A stretch of DNA of 64,000 nt from Lineus longissimus (GCF_910592395.1 NC_088314.1:5890001-5954000); one strand, 5' to 3'; numbered from the stretch's first letter, positions 14,201-29,200 are shown. Numbers and translations: made by a program. Notes: generated from the letters alone by a model not told the origin.

Positions 14201-17200
14201 TTAACCTGTTAATCGCGTAATTTTGTATTTGTTAACCGCGTCCTATTGCGTAATTAATAAGATTACACATGCACATCCTCATCTAACAGCCGCTTCGTCT
14301 TGCATGCTGTAGCCATGATTCAGCTCAAAAACTGGTGCCAGTGGTGACCCGTAGTGTTCTGAAAGTAAACTACACTGTGCGGACGATCTAAGGGGATTCC
14401 CCATCGAGTTTCTGAGTGTTGCCTGGACTTCGGCGAGTCACAAACATAGGACGCCATATGACGTCTTACACAATGCACGGTCTTTAGGCCAGGACGTCAT
14501 ATGGCGTCTTACGCAGTTAACAGGTTAAGAACAACCGGGCCCAGTAGGGTCTGCTTGTGGTAACCTCAGAGTGTTATGGAACTGTTCAGAAAAAACCCCT
14601 GTTACTGGGTAGCAAAAATGACTCACCAAGCAATTTTACATGTTTTAGCATAGATTCATAGACTACTGCCAGGTGGCAAGGTCACGATGGAGGCACCTTC
14701 CCATACAAAAGAATGATCTTTATATCTCATAAACTTAGGCTGTCGGTCTACAAAAAGTGCTTTAGTATACAGCAACATACATTCATCAGGTTAATGCAAA
14801 AGTCTTGTTGACCACGATGGAAAGAATGACCAACTGCATGAGCATCCTGTCCCTTCTGCCAGTCTCATCTTCCAACTTCTAAAAAAATTGCACAAGAGAT
14901 AATGATCTATATGTATAGTTTGTCGGTCCCGGTGAGGTTATTTTGAATGCACATCCTCCTATTAATGTGAAAGACTGCATAACTCAAAGTGTACTCACTA
15001 AATGAATTTGTAAAGGACTGAAACCTTTTACTTGTCAAGGTACCTAGACAGCATACCTTGGAAACTTAGAAAAGGATGACTATACGAAATACATAGAAGT
15101 GCTTCCAACTATCTGCATTGCATGAGCTATTTCCTGTTTCGTAATGCCCAACAGTCAGACCTCTGAATTCTGTTTCACCTGGTTATGCTTGCTGAAGAAA
15201 TACTGAAACATGCCTGAATTACTAATGAGGTTGTTAGACAGTGATGCCTGCATGTGTACATTTGCATGACGGAATTTAAAGTATGGAAAACATCTATCAT
15301 CAGATCTATTGTTTTCAACTAGAAACCCACTAATAGCAAGCCTCATCAATTTTCATAGTTTTTTTATGACTCTGAAAATAATCAGAATCTTTTACAGAAC
15401 TTGCCACCTTGCCGACGACCCAACTGAAGATGGACACATTCTTTATCTCATTCAGGCATGAATTGCAATGAAATTTACGCCATTCTTTCCAGTTTTGAAC
15501 AATTCTCTATTTTTGTTTCTAGGCACAAGTTGTCAAGCAGATCAATGAAAATAAAGTGGTTTTTGCCAGTTTACTGAATAGCATCCCTCGAGACCAGGCT
15601 CTGTCTGGGGGCAGTGTTCGTCGTGAACATGAGCAAGGGGATGGCTTGAATGGTGACGACCGGGTTGCTAATGCTAAATCTGCCATCATCAGGGTATTTT
15701 ATATTACCTTATGAATTATCTGTTCACTACGTCTAACCAGAAGTACCTTTTTAACTGCTACTGTCTTGCTTTAAATTTCAGCAGCTAATCCTATCGTTTG
15801 CAAAATCAAAAAAATAACAAATATTCTCACTATCACAAGCCACTGCATACTATTTGGCTTAGTTTCATACTTTTCTTATGATCTTTGGTCATTATCATTC
15901 TGAGTTGATATCAATATCAGTCCCCCCCTCGACATTCATATACAGTAATGTAGGTCACTGCAAAGTATAGTTTAGAGGCAAACTTCCTTGTTCAGATATC
16001 AAGGGGACATTTGTCAAAATACCAACTTATGCAATTCACTTGGCTACTTCCTGGATTGTCAATAGAATTATAATACCATACTCTCTTTACAATTCTATGA
16101 GATGAATTCAGTTCTAAATATAAACAGTATAGAAAGATTAAAAGGGCCACCCTGGGACGTTATTTATAAAATCCAGTTCATACTTGCAGTGCTGTGGCCA
16201 TGAAAGTGAGGTATGTTTGATCGAAAAACAAGTTAACCATATGCTGCCTTATATACTGTATACAGATAGTGTACATTGCATATGGCCGAATCAGATCAAA
16301 TTTGGGTGAGGTGCACCGTATATTGAGCCATGCCATATACAGAAAAATGACACAAATTTCCTCAGTGGTATGAGCGGAGGTAACGGAGGCAATACCACTG
16401 GAAGTTCAGTATGAATCCACAGTGGCAAATCGAAAGTGTTGCAATATCCTAGCGTGTTGATGGTTCCACATATATCAACATTCACACTAACATCTAATCA
16501 ATAACGACATAAGTGTATACTTAACGAAAGCTTGCTTTGTAATCCTCTACTTACATTTTTGCATCTTTTGAGATGACTTGCTTGTTGTGATGTGAAGAGA
16601 TTGATTAAAAACTGTTTGTACACTTATAAAGAATGAATTCTTAATTTTAAAGTTTCTTTTGGCCATCTTAATTTTTGACAGTATATAACATAGTTAAGGG
16701 ATATGGAAATTACCACCTGTTAATGTATGGAATTTAACAACAATCTCAGTTCATCCTCACTTCATTTATCATGCATGAGTGAATGACACCCTTGTGATTA
16801 ATTGCAGCAAAGTCAAATTGTAAAAGACAGGCCACCACCACTGTTTCCGCGCAGAGAGCGTATTTCGGAGCTGAAGATTTTGAAACATGCGGGTCGACAT
16901 CTATTCCACTGCTCCTTGGAAATGAGAAAATTTTTGCTTGACATGCAGAATCCCAGTGATGTATTTTTTGGTATTTATGATTTCAAAACTGGGGAGTACA
17001 TTAGGTAAGGTGTCCCTGTCGAGAGTTCTGACCAGTGGCGATCTTTGGAAGGATATCATACTGTATGAGAGAGACAGGTTGTTCATTGGTCATTTTCAAT
17101 GTCGATTGAAATGCACTTCGTTTCAAGTTTTTCAAAAAGAAATTTATCTGTGAAAGTTGCGTAAACATTGATTACGTTTTGATGAATAACTGGTTTGAGT

Positions 17201-20200
17201 TTTGAGTTACTGGCCTCTAGATATCATGAATTTGTATAATAAGACAACTTGTAAGTTCTCTTTGAATCAGGCAGTAAAATATCCTTCCTTTGCCATGTGG
17301 GTCGCTCCTGATGTGACGTCCGGTGATGGTGATTATAACACACAAATGTGGTCATTCATTCTCAATCTACTGTACAACATCAACACTGTACACTGATGAA
17401 AAACCCAAATCAATTAACAGAAGTCTTCATTTGGAATCAATGCTTATAATCTGTCTGTAGACTGTTACATCGTTCTGCTGCGAAATACTGAGCTTCGCAG
17501 TATTTTGTATTCGGATTGGCAGGTTGTCAATTGTTTCTGTTTGAGGTGTTTTTTATTCCTAATATTTATCCATCAAATGTACAAGATCAAGAATGAGTGA
17601 CCATTTCCTTGTACTTTAGCCTGTTTGATAGGAATAACACCTTTTAGTGCTTTCTTAGCTATAGACAAGCCTGCTGCAATGGAAATCTTACCAGGTGCTG
17701 CCCCATTCAGTTAAGTGTCTCAATTTTCTCTTGGCTACTTTCAGGGGCGTGGCTCAATACAGAAACAACATTTTCACAACGTGTCGGAAAATGTGATTAT
17801 CCATCACTTGTTTTTCTCCTTAAAAAACTTTGGATGTAACGTTGGTGAGGAGTCTGAAGTATTCTTTGGTCTCTTTGATACGAAAAGCTCTAAGTTCATC
17901 AGGTACGTTGCTGTCGGGGACATATGGTGGGCTTTTCTATCTTATATCCGCTAGGGACATTCATTTCTTTAATTTTGGTGGTTAGGTAAATTTGGGAAAA
18001 GCTAGCTCTGTTGTATGTTCTATTTGCAAATACCGAGTCTGTCGATTGAGAACAATGGCAGAAGCTTGCTTTTCCCAATGTTATGTTATGTTTATTTTTC
18101 AATTATCTGTATGAATCTTTTAATTTCATAAACTGGATGAACTTTTTTTTGAGAGTCTATATTGAAGCTATGGTTAGTACTCTTAAAGAATTAGTCAAAT
18201 TACAGTTGATCTAAATAAAGTCACAGGTCTTGAGAGCATCAGGTTGGTAAGTCATGGATTACACAAACAGTGCAACTGCCGGAGGACTGAGGGAGCGCTT
18301 GGCAGCATTAGCAGCATTTGGGGAATTAGTGTCAAAAGGTCTTATTGCTGTGCCCTGCATTGTGTGCCCTGCAGTGTGTAACAAAAAGATTGCTTGTCTG
18401 CGATTAAAATTGAATATCGCTGGGTTTGAGGCATTATTATTGACCATTGCTAACGAGAGACTTTGCGTGCTACAGTAGTGCAACCAAAATCTCCTCTTCC
18501 TAGTGTTTCCTCATGATTATGACAGATAAAAAAAATCTTGTCTTTTCGACCTTGGGAGAGCTAACTTTGAGATTTTGACTCCCCCAGTCTGAGGAGAACA
18601 GACACTTAAACAGTTTATTTAGCCTTTTAACATCACCCATAAATTGTAGCTCTAACCATTTTATGTATAGGCATCTATGTGTAGCTGACTGTTTGTGTGC
18701 TTTTTAGTGTGCTGTGTTTTGTGTTCCCCGAGTTTTAAGTTGACTTGTCTCCGCAGTGAGACAGGTATACCAAGGTTTCTTTCAATTTATGATCAGAAGC
18801 ATCCTAAATGTCTAGGTGCCAGGTGGATGGCCAGTTCCATGACGTCAGACGGGAGAACACAAGTCAGAAGCAGCCTTCCTTGTATGGTCAGGCAAGAGCC
18901 AGCGTTAATATATGGTGTGTTCTCTCCAGTGACATTTAAAATATTAATTCAATTATGCAACACAGATTGGCCAGTTCATCAAAAGTGGACTATTTTAAAG
19001 AAATCGTTTGAAGAAATATCTATCCTTTGCTTATATCTCATCAAATGGATTGCAACTGTTATCATCAGTTAACTGAGGCCTTTGTGTTCTTTCTTAATTC
19101 CAGTGAGAAATTCCTGGCCAGACTGACCAAGAATGGTCTACCAGAACAATTTGAAAAGCTACACCACAATACTGCTATATTCACAGTAAGTATGTACATC
19201 ATTTCTTGGGTGTAACTGCTGTTCATGTCCATTGATTCTATGTCCACATCTCCAAAAAAGACTGTTGCATTTGCTCACAGTGCAGAGGATCTAATACACC
19301 AGGTAAGATTGGGAGATATGCTCAAGGTTTTGATACGATATGATCATCAAAGATTGATCCCACCTGAATGCATCCATGGATAGAAGGACTTGATTACCTT
19401 GACGCACCAAAAGCGGTTTCAATATGATGATGGTTGTCAATCTTGTTGTCATTAGCTCTCTCTTCCTCCAGATTGCACGTCGGAAGTTGGTACGTGTTAC
19501 ATGGTCAAAGTCAACACTTTGTGTTTCTTTTTATATGTAGTTTAGTAATCATTGCATATAAATCCTCTGTTTGATATTACTATAGTATCAAAACTTTCCT
19601 AGCTTATTTCTCTTTGTAAATATCTTGATGTTGATACGGATATTCATTAAAAGATGAAGTCTTTTTTGAGGAAGTGATCAGTCACTAATTATCGTATTCA
19701 TTTCAGGATTTGGGAAACGATGACCTTGTGAAAGATGTGTACATGGTGGCTCACATTTACAGGAAAGGTAAGCCTTGTTTTGATATTCTCTCTTAACCTG
19801 CCGTATGTTTAGGCCTTCATCCGGGGTAGCTTGAAATTTGAGCAGAGCACCCGATACCCAGTAACAACAACATTTTCCTCTGAGGTTTCTCTGAAAATGA
19901 GTCTATCTGATATCAACAAATGAAACTGACTTAAAGACAGCAGTCATCCAAGTCGAAAAACTCAATGTGGCCTTCAGAGAACTATGTAAGTTGTCACTAT
20001 AGGCAGGCCTTGGGGTGTTTGCCTATTAGCCGCTTCGACAAACAAGATTTTTCCTAGTTTTGACCAATATCTCCTATTCCTGCATTTTCCCATTTCAGGT
20101 GTGATGTTACCGGCAGATGCAAGTTCCAAGAAAGGTGGTGTTCCACATTACAGACGGCCATATGGGTGCTCAGGTATAAACAGCATCTTGACATTAATCC

Positions 20201-23200
20201 AACATTTAGACATGGAACAGCAATTGTACTATTGCTGTATTTAATGCACTGCCTCTCTTCCTGTGGACTTGTCTCTTCAGATACCCAAATCTCTGCGAAA
20301 ATTCTGTAAACCTGCATTACATTTTGTGCCCTTGGTGACACTATGTACTATGCTGAGAGTTTTTCAAAACCTTAAAAAATATGTATTACTGGCATTATGA
20401 TTTTGACAATTGACTCCCATGTTCTGTGTGTTCACCCAATGAATATTTGGGGCACGAATCAGCTCAATCCATGTTGATGTTATAGAGGCACTTATGTTTT
20501 TTTGTTTGCCTTAGTTTTACTCTCTTTATGTTTGCTTTCAGTTCTAAGTATCAAAGAAGTATTACTCAATCAGATAGGCCATGACGACGACAAGGAGTTC
20601 CACATGAAAGTATACTGGTAAGCCTGGTCTCATTCTTCAAGTGTTATCACATCAATATGGATGCAACGCTATAATATCACATTTCTTTACTCGTCACTGA
20701 TAAATTCAAATATCGTTTCAGTTGTAGTGAGGAAAACTTCTCATCATTACACGAAAACATCATTAGGAAGAAGGGGAACTACAACCTTGCCTCAGGACAG
20801 ACAAACTATGGTGAGCCTGTTTTCATTGATTTTTGCTTTGACCAATAGGATGTACTATGTCCAAGATTACAGAACAAACACCACGTGTATATGATGCCTG
20901 GCTTGTGATGTTGTATGTATGTTTGCAGAACAAGTTGCAGATTTAAAGTTTGATAAGTTTTGGGTCATTCTTTATCAAAGCCAAGTTATAAACCTGCAGG
21001 GTACCGAGTTGATTTGATCGGTGTTTGAATTTGCATCAGATCCTATATCATCTCTGAAACTGCAGAAATACTCGCTAGCTAGAGCAGAGCAACTGTTGAA
21101 GAAGAAGAATACAAAGTGCCATTTTCTCTGTTTGAAGGTATGGTAGTAGCAATGAGAATGCTTCATGGAGACCTTGACACAGTCAAGAGGGAAAACCCGC
21201 TTCTGTTCACCAAGAATATTGCCGTTTGTCGGCGGATGGGGTTCTCGGATGTCATCAGACCAGGTAACTTTTCTTTCATCAGTAATGCAGTACTCTATTA
21301 CAATTTGTAGAAATGACACATTTGGGACTAAAATCACTGTCCCTAATTGAGTGTCCTGAATACTGAGGTGTTTACTTGGGGGGATTCCACTGTACTTAAT
21401 TTAACCGAACTACTTCCAATGAACATTAGTTTTGTGTCAACATTTTATCAATTCTACTATAAAGACCAGTCTTGATGCTGCGGTAAGATGTTCGACTTGA
21501 ACTGATTTTGATTAAAGGTTTGTTTATCTTATTTTGTACTTGATTCAGGTGATGTCCGGAATGACCTGTACCTGACGATATGCTCTGGAGAATTTGAGAA
21601 AGGCAGGAAGAAATCGGGGAAGAATATTGAAGTCATTATGTTTGTGCTGGATGAGAGCGGGAAACCCATTGAAGTAAGGCTTAAAATCTCTGCAAGTGGA
21701 AGCCAATCATTGGTATTAAAGATCATCATCAAATGATGGATAAAAACATGTACCAGTGGTTTGAAAAATTATTCAGAAATAAGTGAGGAGAGAATGTATT
21801 AGTAGAATTGAGCATCATCTTCGTTTCTTCGTATGATAAAACTCAATTCCTGTTCTGACATCTATCATTGTCTTGAATAGTGTCCGAAATCAAATGAAAC
21901 TTGATATGATAATGTCTCATTCATATTTCAGAATGCCATTTCAATGGGTTCTGGCGAGCCTAACGTCACAGAGTTCCGCTCGGTGGTGTTTTATCATTCG
22001 GACAAACCTAAGTGGTTAGAGACAGTAAAGCTCAATGTTCCTCTGGAGAAGTTCCCTAAAGCACACTTCAGGATGGACTTCAGACATGGCTCAAGTAAGT
22101 AGTAAGCGGACCATGCACAAATATAACATCTACTTAGTTGACTAGGTATTTCTCCATGTTCAAATACTCCAGATGACAGCCTACTTTTTCTTAACTGTGC
22201 AGGCACAGTTAGACTGGGTACAAACCTGGCTTGCCTGGAAATTTAACCTGTGATGGCCCAGCATCCTATCAAGAGTGGATGAAACTCGCAGGCACTTAAT
22301 GCTATGTAATCTGGGATAAGCTCCAGCTTGGTGAGCAATTCATGGCTCAGACAAAACCCAGCAGACATGAACCTAAACTTGCCTCTTTTCTCTCCTTTAG
22401 CCAAAACTGGGAACAAGTTGTGTGACTTTGCCTTTGCTAAGCTTGTGAATGAGAATGGTGCTACGATAGGAGATGGACGACATGAACTCTTCCTCTACAA
22501 GGTCAGTGCTGTTTATCTCAGGAATAGCCAGTTTTGTTTATTTTTAGTGCTATAGAAGTGTATAGAAGTGGGTCATTCACCATACATGCTCTGTTATGCA
22601 ACTTTTCATGATTAAACTCGCCTGAATCGTACTATTCACAAAGCCATACGATCTACGGGCTGAAATTGAAAAGAGTCTTGACCCCAACTTGAGACACCTG
22701 TCAATGACTTTGTTGATAAAAGTAACATCAGGGAGTGAAATCACTCCAAAAAGGATGTTTATATTGCTATTCAATACATTTCCAGTGTGAGAATGCAGAA
22801 GCTAGCAAACTGGCTAAGGTTAGCAATTACATCAAGTTACCCAGCTCAGCTGAGGACGGCACGACCCACACAGGAAACTCATTATTTCAGCGGAGCACCA
22901 AGGAATTGGTCATTATCAATTCGTTACTTTGCTCAACCAAGTTCACACAAAATGGTAAGTATAGTTTGGGCATTTACCATTGTTTGATGTACTTCTCTAG
23001 AATAATGATAATAAACTGTTTGCTGCAGGTGTGGTATTCAGTTGACATCTCCTTGGTATTTTTGTCTTTGTCTTTGTGTAAAGCAGTCACTCAATCTCAT
23101 TCTTCCTGCAAGTGGAAATTTCTATGTCAAAAGTACCACACTTTCCAGTGATCAAATTCTGTCCTGTTTGGTAGCACATGTCACCTCAGTTTTGCCTGTG

Positions 23201-26200
23201 TGACCAAAAAATGATGCCTCCACATTGAAGTTGTGTGCACCCTGATTTTGGCCTGTGCTACAAAAACAGGGGTTTTCTGATCATTGCAAATGTCTTGCAA
23301 TTCATTATCTATTTCAGTTGACCTCCTGGGATTCCTGAAGTGGAGGACACAGCCAGAGAAATTGGAAATGAACATCAACAAGCTAATGACCTTAGGAGGA
23401 GAAGAGATTGTCAAGGTAAGAGGAGTGTCATAGAAAATGGAGTCTGGAAGTGATCTTCACTTGCAGGCAAGAGGTTGTATGATGTGCATCAAAGGTCTGT
23501 TGTTTTGGAACCCTGAGTTGCAAAATACTTGGATAGAAGAATGCAACCTGGATAACCTTAGACCAGACGTTCCCAAATTTACAACAAAAAACAAAAAATT
23601 CTGAAAATTTCAGCTGAAAACTGTTGCAGCATTACTTATTAAAATCTTCTGTTATTTCAGTTTTTGAGTGACATCTTGGACGCATTGTTTTCTATGCTGG
23701 CACAGACCACGACTCATAAAAATCTTGTGTTCAAGGCCCTGGTAAGTCCTTGCTTAGCTGTTTCCTTCAAGAAGCATTTCATTTGTTGACATGTTTGGTT
23801 ATTGTCCTCAATTTTTGAGTAAAAGTTTCGAAATATTTTGGAATGTGGACATCTGAGTAACCTGTATCTGGGGTGGTTCAATTCCCCTCAGTGACCCCGT
23901 TTCTTGGGATTTTGAAGTATAGAAATTGTGTGAGAATTGAAAAGATAAACCTGTGAAATATACCAACGTCTAGCATATCTCTTGTATTATTGTCAGGTCT
24001 ACATATTCAATCTGCTGAAAGATGAAAAATTTGAGCATTTCCGCCCTGTCATTGATAACTACATCTCAGACGTCTTCTCTGCACTACTTGTGTTCAAGTA
24101 AGTTCATTTTCAACTTTTTTCAGCCATTTACCTCCCGCAAACCCTTTACATGATGATTTGATGCTCATTCCTACCCTTACATAACAAATATCATTATCAT
24201 AGACAATGGACTCATCCTTCCTGCAGTACAATAACTGTACAATTTGCAACAGTGGAGGTGCCAATAATGATTTTGAAACTTAAGTTTGTTACGATATTTC
24301 ATGAGATTTGAAACATCTGTCAATCAGTTGATCCAACTCTAGATAATGAACATGACCAAATACAAAAGGTTACGGTGCAGCGCACCAGAGCAATAGCACC
24401 AGAATTGCCTGAGAGGCTGCCCGCACTGTCAAACGATGCATCAATTGCCACGAAGCTCTGGGGATCATGAGAGGAACAAGAGATGACTGCCCAGTTTATA
24501 AGAGAAAACGCTTAGAAGAAGAGTTAATCCGTTGTTTCTTCTGCAGGGACATGCTCGGCTGTTTAGTACATCAAGTCAAAATGTGTTACCAGAGCAAACG
24601 ACCAACAGACATGTCAAAGACATTTGAGGTACATATCTCAGTCATCATTATTTTAGTTTTTATGAGTCCAATCAGACTTTTGTGATGTTTATTTATTGAA
24701 TTTAATGTGGTCTTATCCCAGCTTTCTGGTTGTACTTCGCTTTCGTCAGATCAATTTTGGGGTAGCTGGCATTATAATCAAACACCATGAAATCTCTCTT
24801 AGAGCAATCGACACCAAACAATGGCTCAAAGCGCTTTACATCAACTATCACAGTGTTCAATTGTAATATTCTAATTTCAGGTCTTGGAATACATTTTCAA
24901 ATTCATGGTGCAGTCGCGCAAACTCTTCAGCAGGGCAAGCGGAGATCAGGAGCAACTGAAAGACTTCAAAGAGATACTCATGACATTTATCAGAGAGTGC
25001 GGTTTTATGCTGAAGTCCACCCAGGAACCTGTTGTCAACTCACAGGTGAGTCACTTGCTTGATTGAGGAGCCTCATAGCCTAGTGGTTAGCAGCGCTGGC
25101 TACCATGCAATAGGGCCCAGGTGTGATTCTGGGGAGAAACCAGCTAGTATGTCTGGATGAACCAGTGTCTTTCAAGAAACTAAAGTTCCTGGTTTATCAC
25201 ACTCTTGTTTGGGTCCTACAACTTCTCAACTGCTTAAAGGTAATGCCGATATTTTCTTCTTCAGGTGACGCTTCTCAGTAACCTGAGCTCTGTCTACCCA
25301 GATCTGTTGAAGCTACTGAGCTGTGCGGATGTGACAGCAATGGTATCGATACTCCTGAATAGCATGCCAAAAGATCAAGTCTCCATAGCTGTCAAAGTCA
25401 AAGAAGTCAAACTGCAGTTCTTAAGAGATACAATTGGATCAAAATTGTTTGAAGAGCCAGGTAAAAATAGATTTAGTTTCTATTGCAGATTCTCATCTGT
25501 AACATTAAGTAATGCATAATCATTGAATCACAATATGCTGCTAATGTTTTGTAACTTGACTGTTTGAAAACTGATGGCAGATTCAGAGTACCATACTTGA
25601 GATAACTTGAGTGACTCTGGATGACTACTATTGTTGAGGAGTGAATTCGAATTGGTCACGAATATTATACTGCTTGAAATTTCTCACTTAGATGGACTAG
25701 GATTGAGATCACGTTAACTCCAAATAATGCTATTGGACTTTATTCTCAACTAATTTCATCATTCTCGCTGACATTTGCTGGCATTTTCTGCTAGTCAGGA
25801 CATCATTTTTCACAAATGGGATAACTTTTCCTATAAACTTTTAATATGATGTACAATTTTTTCCTAAGAGTCCCGCACCACAATGCTGACCCTGGCCATG
25901 TCCCAACTGAAGCGTCACCTCATCACCGACTCCAACTTGCTGCTTACTGTTAACATCCTCGGGGATATATTGACCTTCCTACAGTCACAAGAAAAGGTAA
26001 AGACAATAGTTTTAATGCTTGTTGTACTCCAGGAAACACACAACAGTGCAAACGGTGTATTGTGTAAAGCATGGCGTTTAAGAGACAATACATGCTTGAT
26101 GTGATCTTTTTTGACAATTAAATTTCGATAATAGGAACTATTACTGAAGAGTGGGAAGTGACTGGGAAGTTGACAGCTTGGTCGTTTAAATGAAGAAATG

Positions 26201-29200
26201 TTGGTGCTGAAAGTTGATTATGAAACAATTTCTATTTTGTCCTCGACAATGCGTGATTCTTTCTCTCCTAGGCGGCAGCCAAAGAGGCACAGGCATGTGG
26301 TGATAATGAAATGGAAAAGGTGTGTTAGGTTGGGTTACGGATGTTTCACACCCCCTGGCATGCTAACCAGTCCTATTTGCATTCTTTCATTTAAATAATG
26401 TGGTCATTCAATTTCTACCATAGCAAATATAATTCCTGTCGATAATTTTTCAACTACTGATTTTGCTCATTGATAAAATTTTCTTAGTTGTATCAATTCC
26501 CTCTGTTCTTCCAAAGAAGTTTAAATATCTTTCTTTTTTACATCGTGATTATGTGTGGATCATGATTCCTGGAATAAGATAGCTTGATTGAAATTTTATC
26601 TTCCAAAATGAGGCCAAAGGTCATCAGCTTAATAGTAGCTGCATGATCGTTGGTACAGTGGTCTATACTGGTACTGCAAAATGAAGCGGGATAGCCATAA
26701 CTAACTTTTACCTGCGTTCTTGTTCATATTTTTGATAGTTTCAACTTGCTTTGGCTTGATCTGTGACTGTGCCCAAGATATGAGTGGTTAGGCTCATTTG
26801 CACTGGTGATTTAAAGATGTGAAAAGAGGGAAAACAGAGAGTTGCGAAAGAGTCAATATGAATGGGTTGTTTATTTAGTCATTCAACATGTTCAAAGCAA
26901 ATGCAACGTTGGTCGTAATGAAATCCCCTACCGCTCGTACACCACTCTTTCTTGAGCACAGTGATAAATGTCATACTTGTATCATAAATGTATTCAATTT
27001 GCTTGAATGCTATGGTTACCAATCCTGGTGCATATTGGTGTGGTCCGGGAGAGTAAGATATCTCGAAAAGAATCTAACTTAGCTTGTTTTAGAGAAATCT
27101 TACTCTCCTGGACAGATTTGAGAATGACCCCGCCCATCATATTTCTCAACCAAAGAGTTGACAATAAAAGCTTTTCAAGTTTATGATGTTCTTTTAAAAC
27201 TTTGTTGATGATTAGTTTGCTTTCCTCGCTATGTTAGGGAGGACAAGGTGAAGGGTAAAAAATTCGAGATACACATTTACAGTATAAAGGTCATGTCTTG
27301 GGGAATTTTGCAAATGATATCTTCTGCCATGTTGTTTGAATGTGATACATGTACCTCAAACGTTGCTCCTCTGATTTGGTTTGAAGGTGCCCTGATTAAG
27401 TCTGGTGCATTCTCAGGCCTGATATCTTGGTCAAAAATACTTCAGACCAAACAGTACTAATATGTTATGAGTTGCATTAGCTTTTGAGATATTGAGTAGT
27501 TATCAAGCATCTTTCATGGAATATAGGATACAAATGGACGTACAATGTATTTGCACTGGTTTCAAAATGTCACCACCATAAAGTTAAAACAGAAACTGAT
27601 CATTTCAATGTGCTTGTTTTTCAGGTGGAGAGTGTCCATGAAGACATTTGTCTTGTTGTCAGCTCCCTACTTAGTGTTGTGGCTCAGGTTGTTCTCAGGG
27701 TGGAGAGGCAAGACAAAGCTGCTGTAAGTATTAGTGGATTAGTCTCACCTCCATATTTCAGTCCCTAAAATTGAAAAAAGAATGAAAATCCTCTCACACT
27801 GTACCGAGGACTTGCATCTGTTTCCCACATTTTCGTCCTCAACCGGCTCTATGAGCTACCCTCGAAGACCAGTTGTGTGGACCAACATGGCAAGTGGGAA
27901 ATAACTTCTGCTATAGATAATAGACATTACATACAGGCACTGATTTGCGTCTGCCTTGATAAGTAGCAAAGGAAAAGAAATATCTTATTGTAAGGTTCTC
28001 ATATTCATTTGTACAACTTTTTCAATAAGGAGTATACACACATCCAGATTTTGTATTTTCAGGGTCTGCTGGTAGCGTGCCTAATCAACATGTTCAAACT
28101 GATGGACGAAGGTCATTACAAGGCCATATTTGATCAAATGAAGCCCAAACAACCACTGAAGAGATACCTGGTGACAGTGTTCAGGGTATTCAAAGATCTC
28201 CTGCAGGCTGGAGTCTTTCCCAAGGACTGGATGGTCATGAAGATGGTCACCAACAGGTAAACTGCTTGGACTCGAAATTGAGTGTAGTAGCAGGAGGGGA
28301 TGTTGGCTACCGCTTGAGAGGGATGAAATATTTACAAAAAAAAGCGAGAAATTTTAGTAAGAAAGTGAAATAAAGTGTGAAAGAAATGCAAGTAAAAAGG
28401 TAAGCTATATGAGAAGTTACAAATTTCTTGTTTCTTGCAGTGTAATCTTGAGTACGATGCAGTTCTTTGGACAAGCGCTTAGAGACCAGTTTCTTGGAAA
28501 TGACTTTGACCTTGAGTTATGGAGTGACTACTTTAATCTGGCTGTTGCCTTTGTGACGCAGCAATGTCTTCAGTTAGAGAAGTTTTCCAAGGCCAAGAGG
28601 GAGAAAGTCATTGAAAAGTAAGTCATTTGCTGAAAGACCCTTTTGCACCTGAGCTGTTTTGGAATGTTGGATAGATTGAAAAATGTGCTGACTGTCCCAG
28701 TGATGTTTGTACTGTATGTGAATTTTGTAGTGAAAGTTGCTCTGTTGAACCTTTCTGCAGATCCTGAAACTTGAATGAAATAAAACAAGAAACCTTGTTT
28801 AGTTGTAAGAGCAGTAATATCTCACACTACAATGTACATGGTTATGAGATTTTTATTCAGTTCTCCACATTCAGGTATCAAAATTCTGGTGTTTCTAATT
28901 GCAGATATGGCGACATGAGGGTGCCAATGGGTGTCGACATTGAGTCTATGTGGCAAAGTCTAGGTAAGCACAACAAAATTACAATCTTTACATAATTGAT
29001 CTTCGAATTGTTAAAAGTTACCATCATGGTAGTTTAAGTATTGTAAAGTATCGTTTTTCTCTCTTTTGATTTTAAGACTTACAGTAATTTCTTCATGTTT
29101 CAGGCACCCATAAGATCTGTTTCATCCCCAACATGGTTGGTCCATTCCTTGAAGTGACTGTAGTCCCAGAGACTGAACTGAGGAAGGCAACGTTGCCTAT

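Noticed and set aside
18254-18483. Overlapping 74-codon open frames on both strands
   Set aside because: They lie in a DOCK intron, lack splice-compatible edges and family resemblance, and are open only by local composition.
18757-18920. Possible extra DOCK exon after the acceptor CTCCGCAG, beginning in the right phase with TGAG
   Set aside because: The translation has no similarity to the DOCK segment expected there, which is supplied by exon 19104-19185. No good donor follows.
25066-25140. tRNA gene
   Set aside because: A- and B-box-like motifs are present, but no cloverleaf or intact acceptor stem is evident and the body matches another intronic copy, so it is a SINE.
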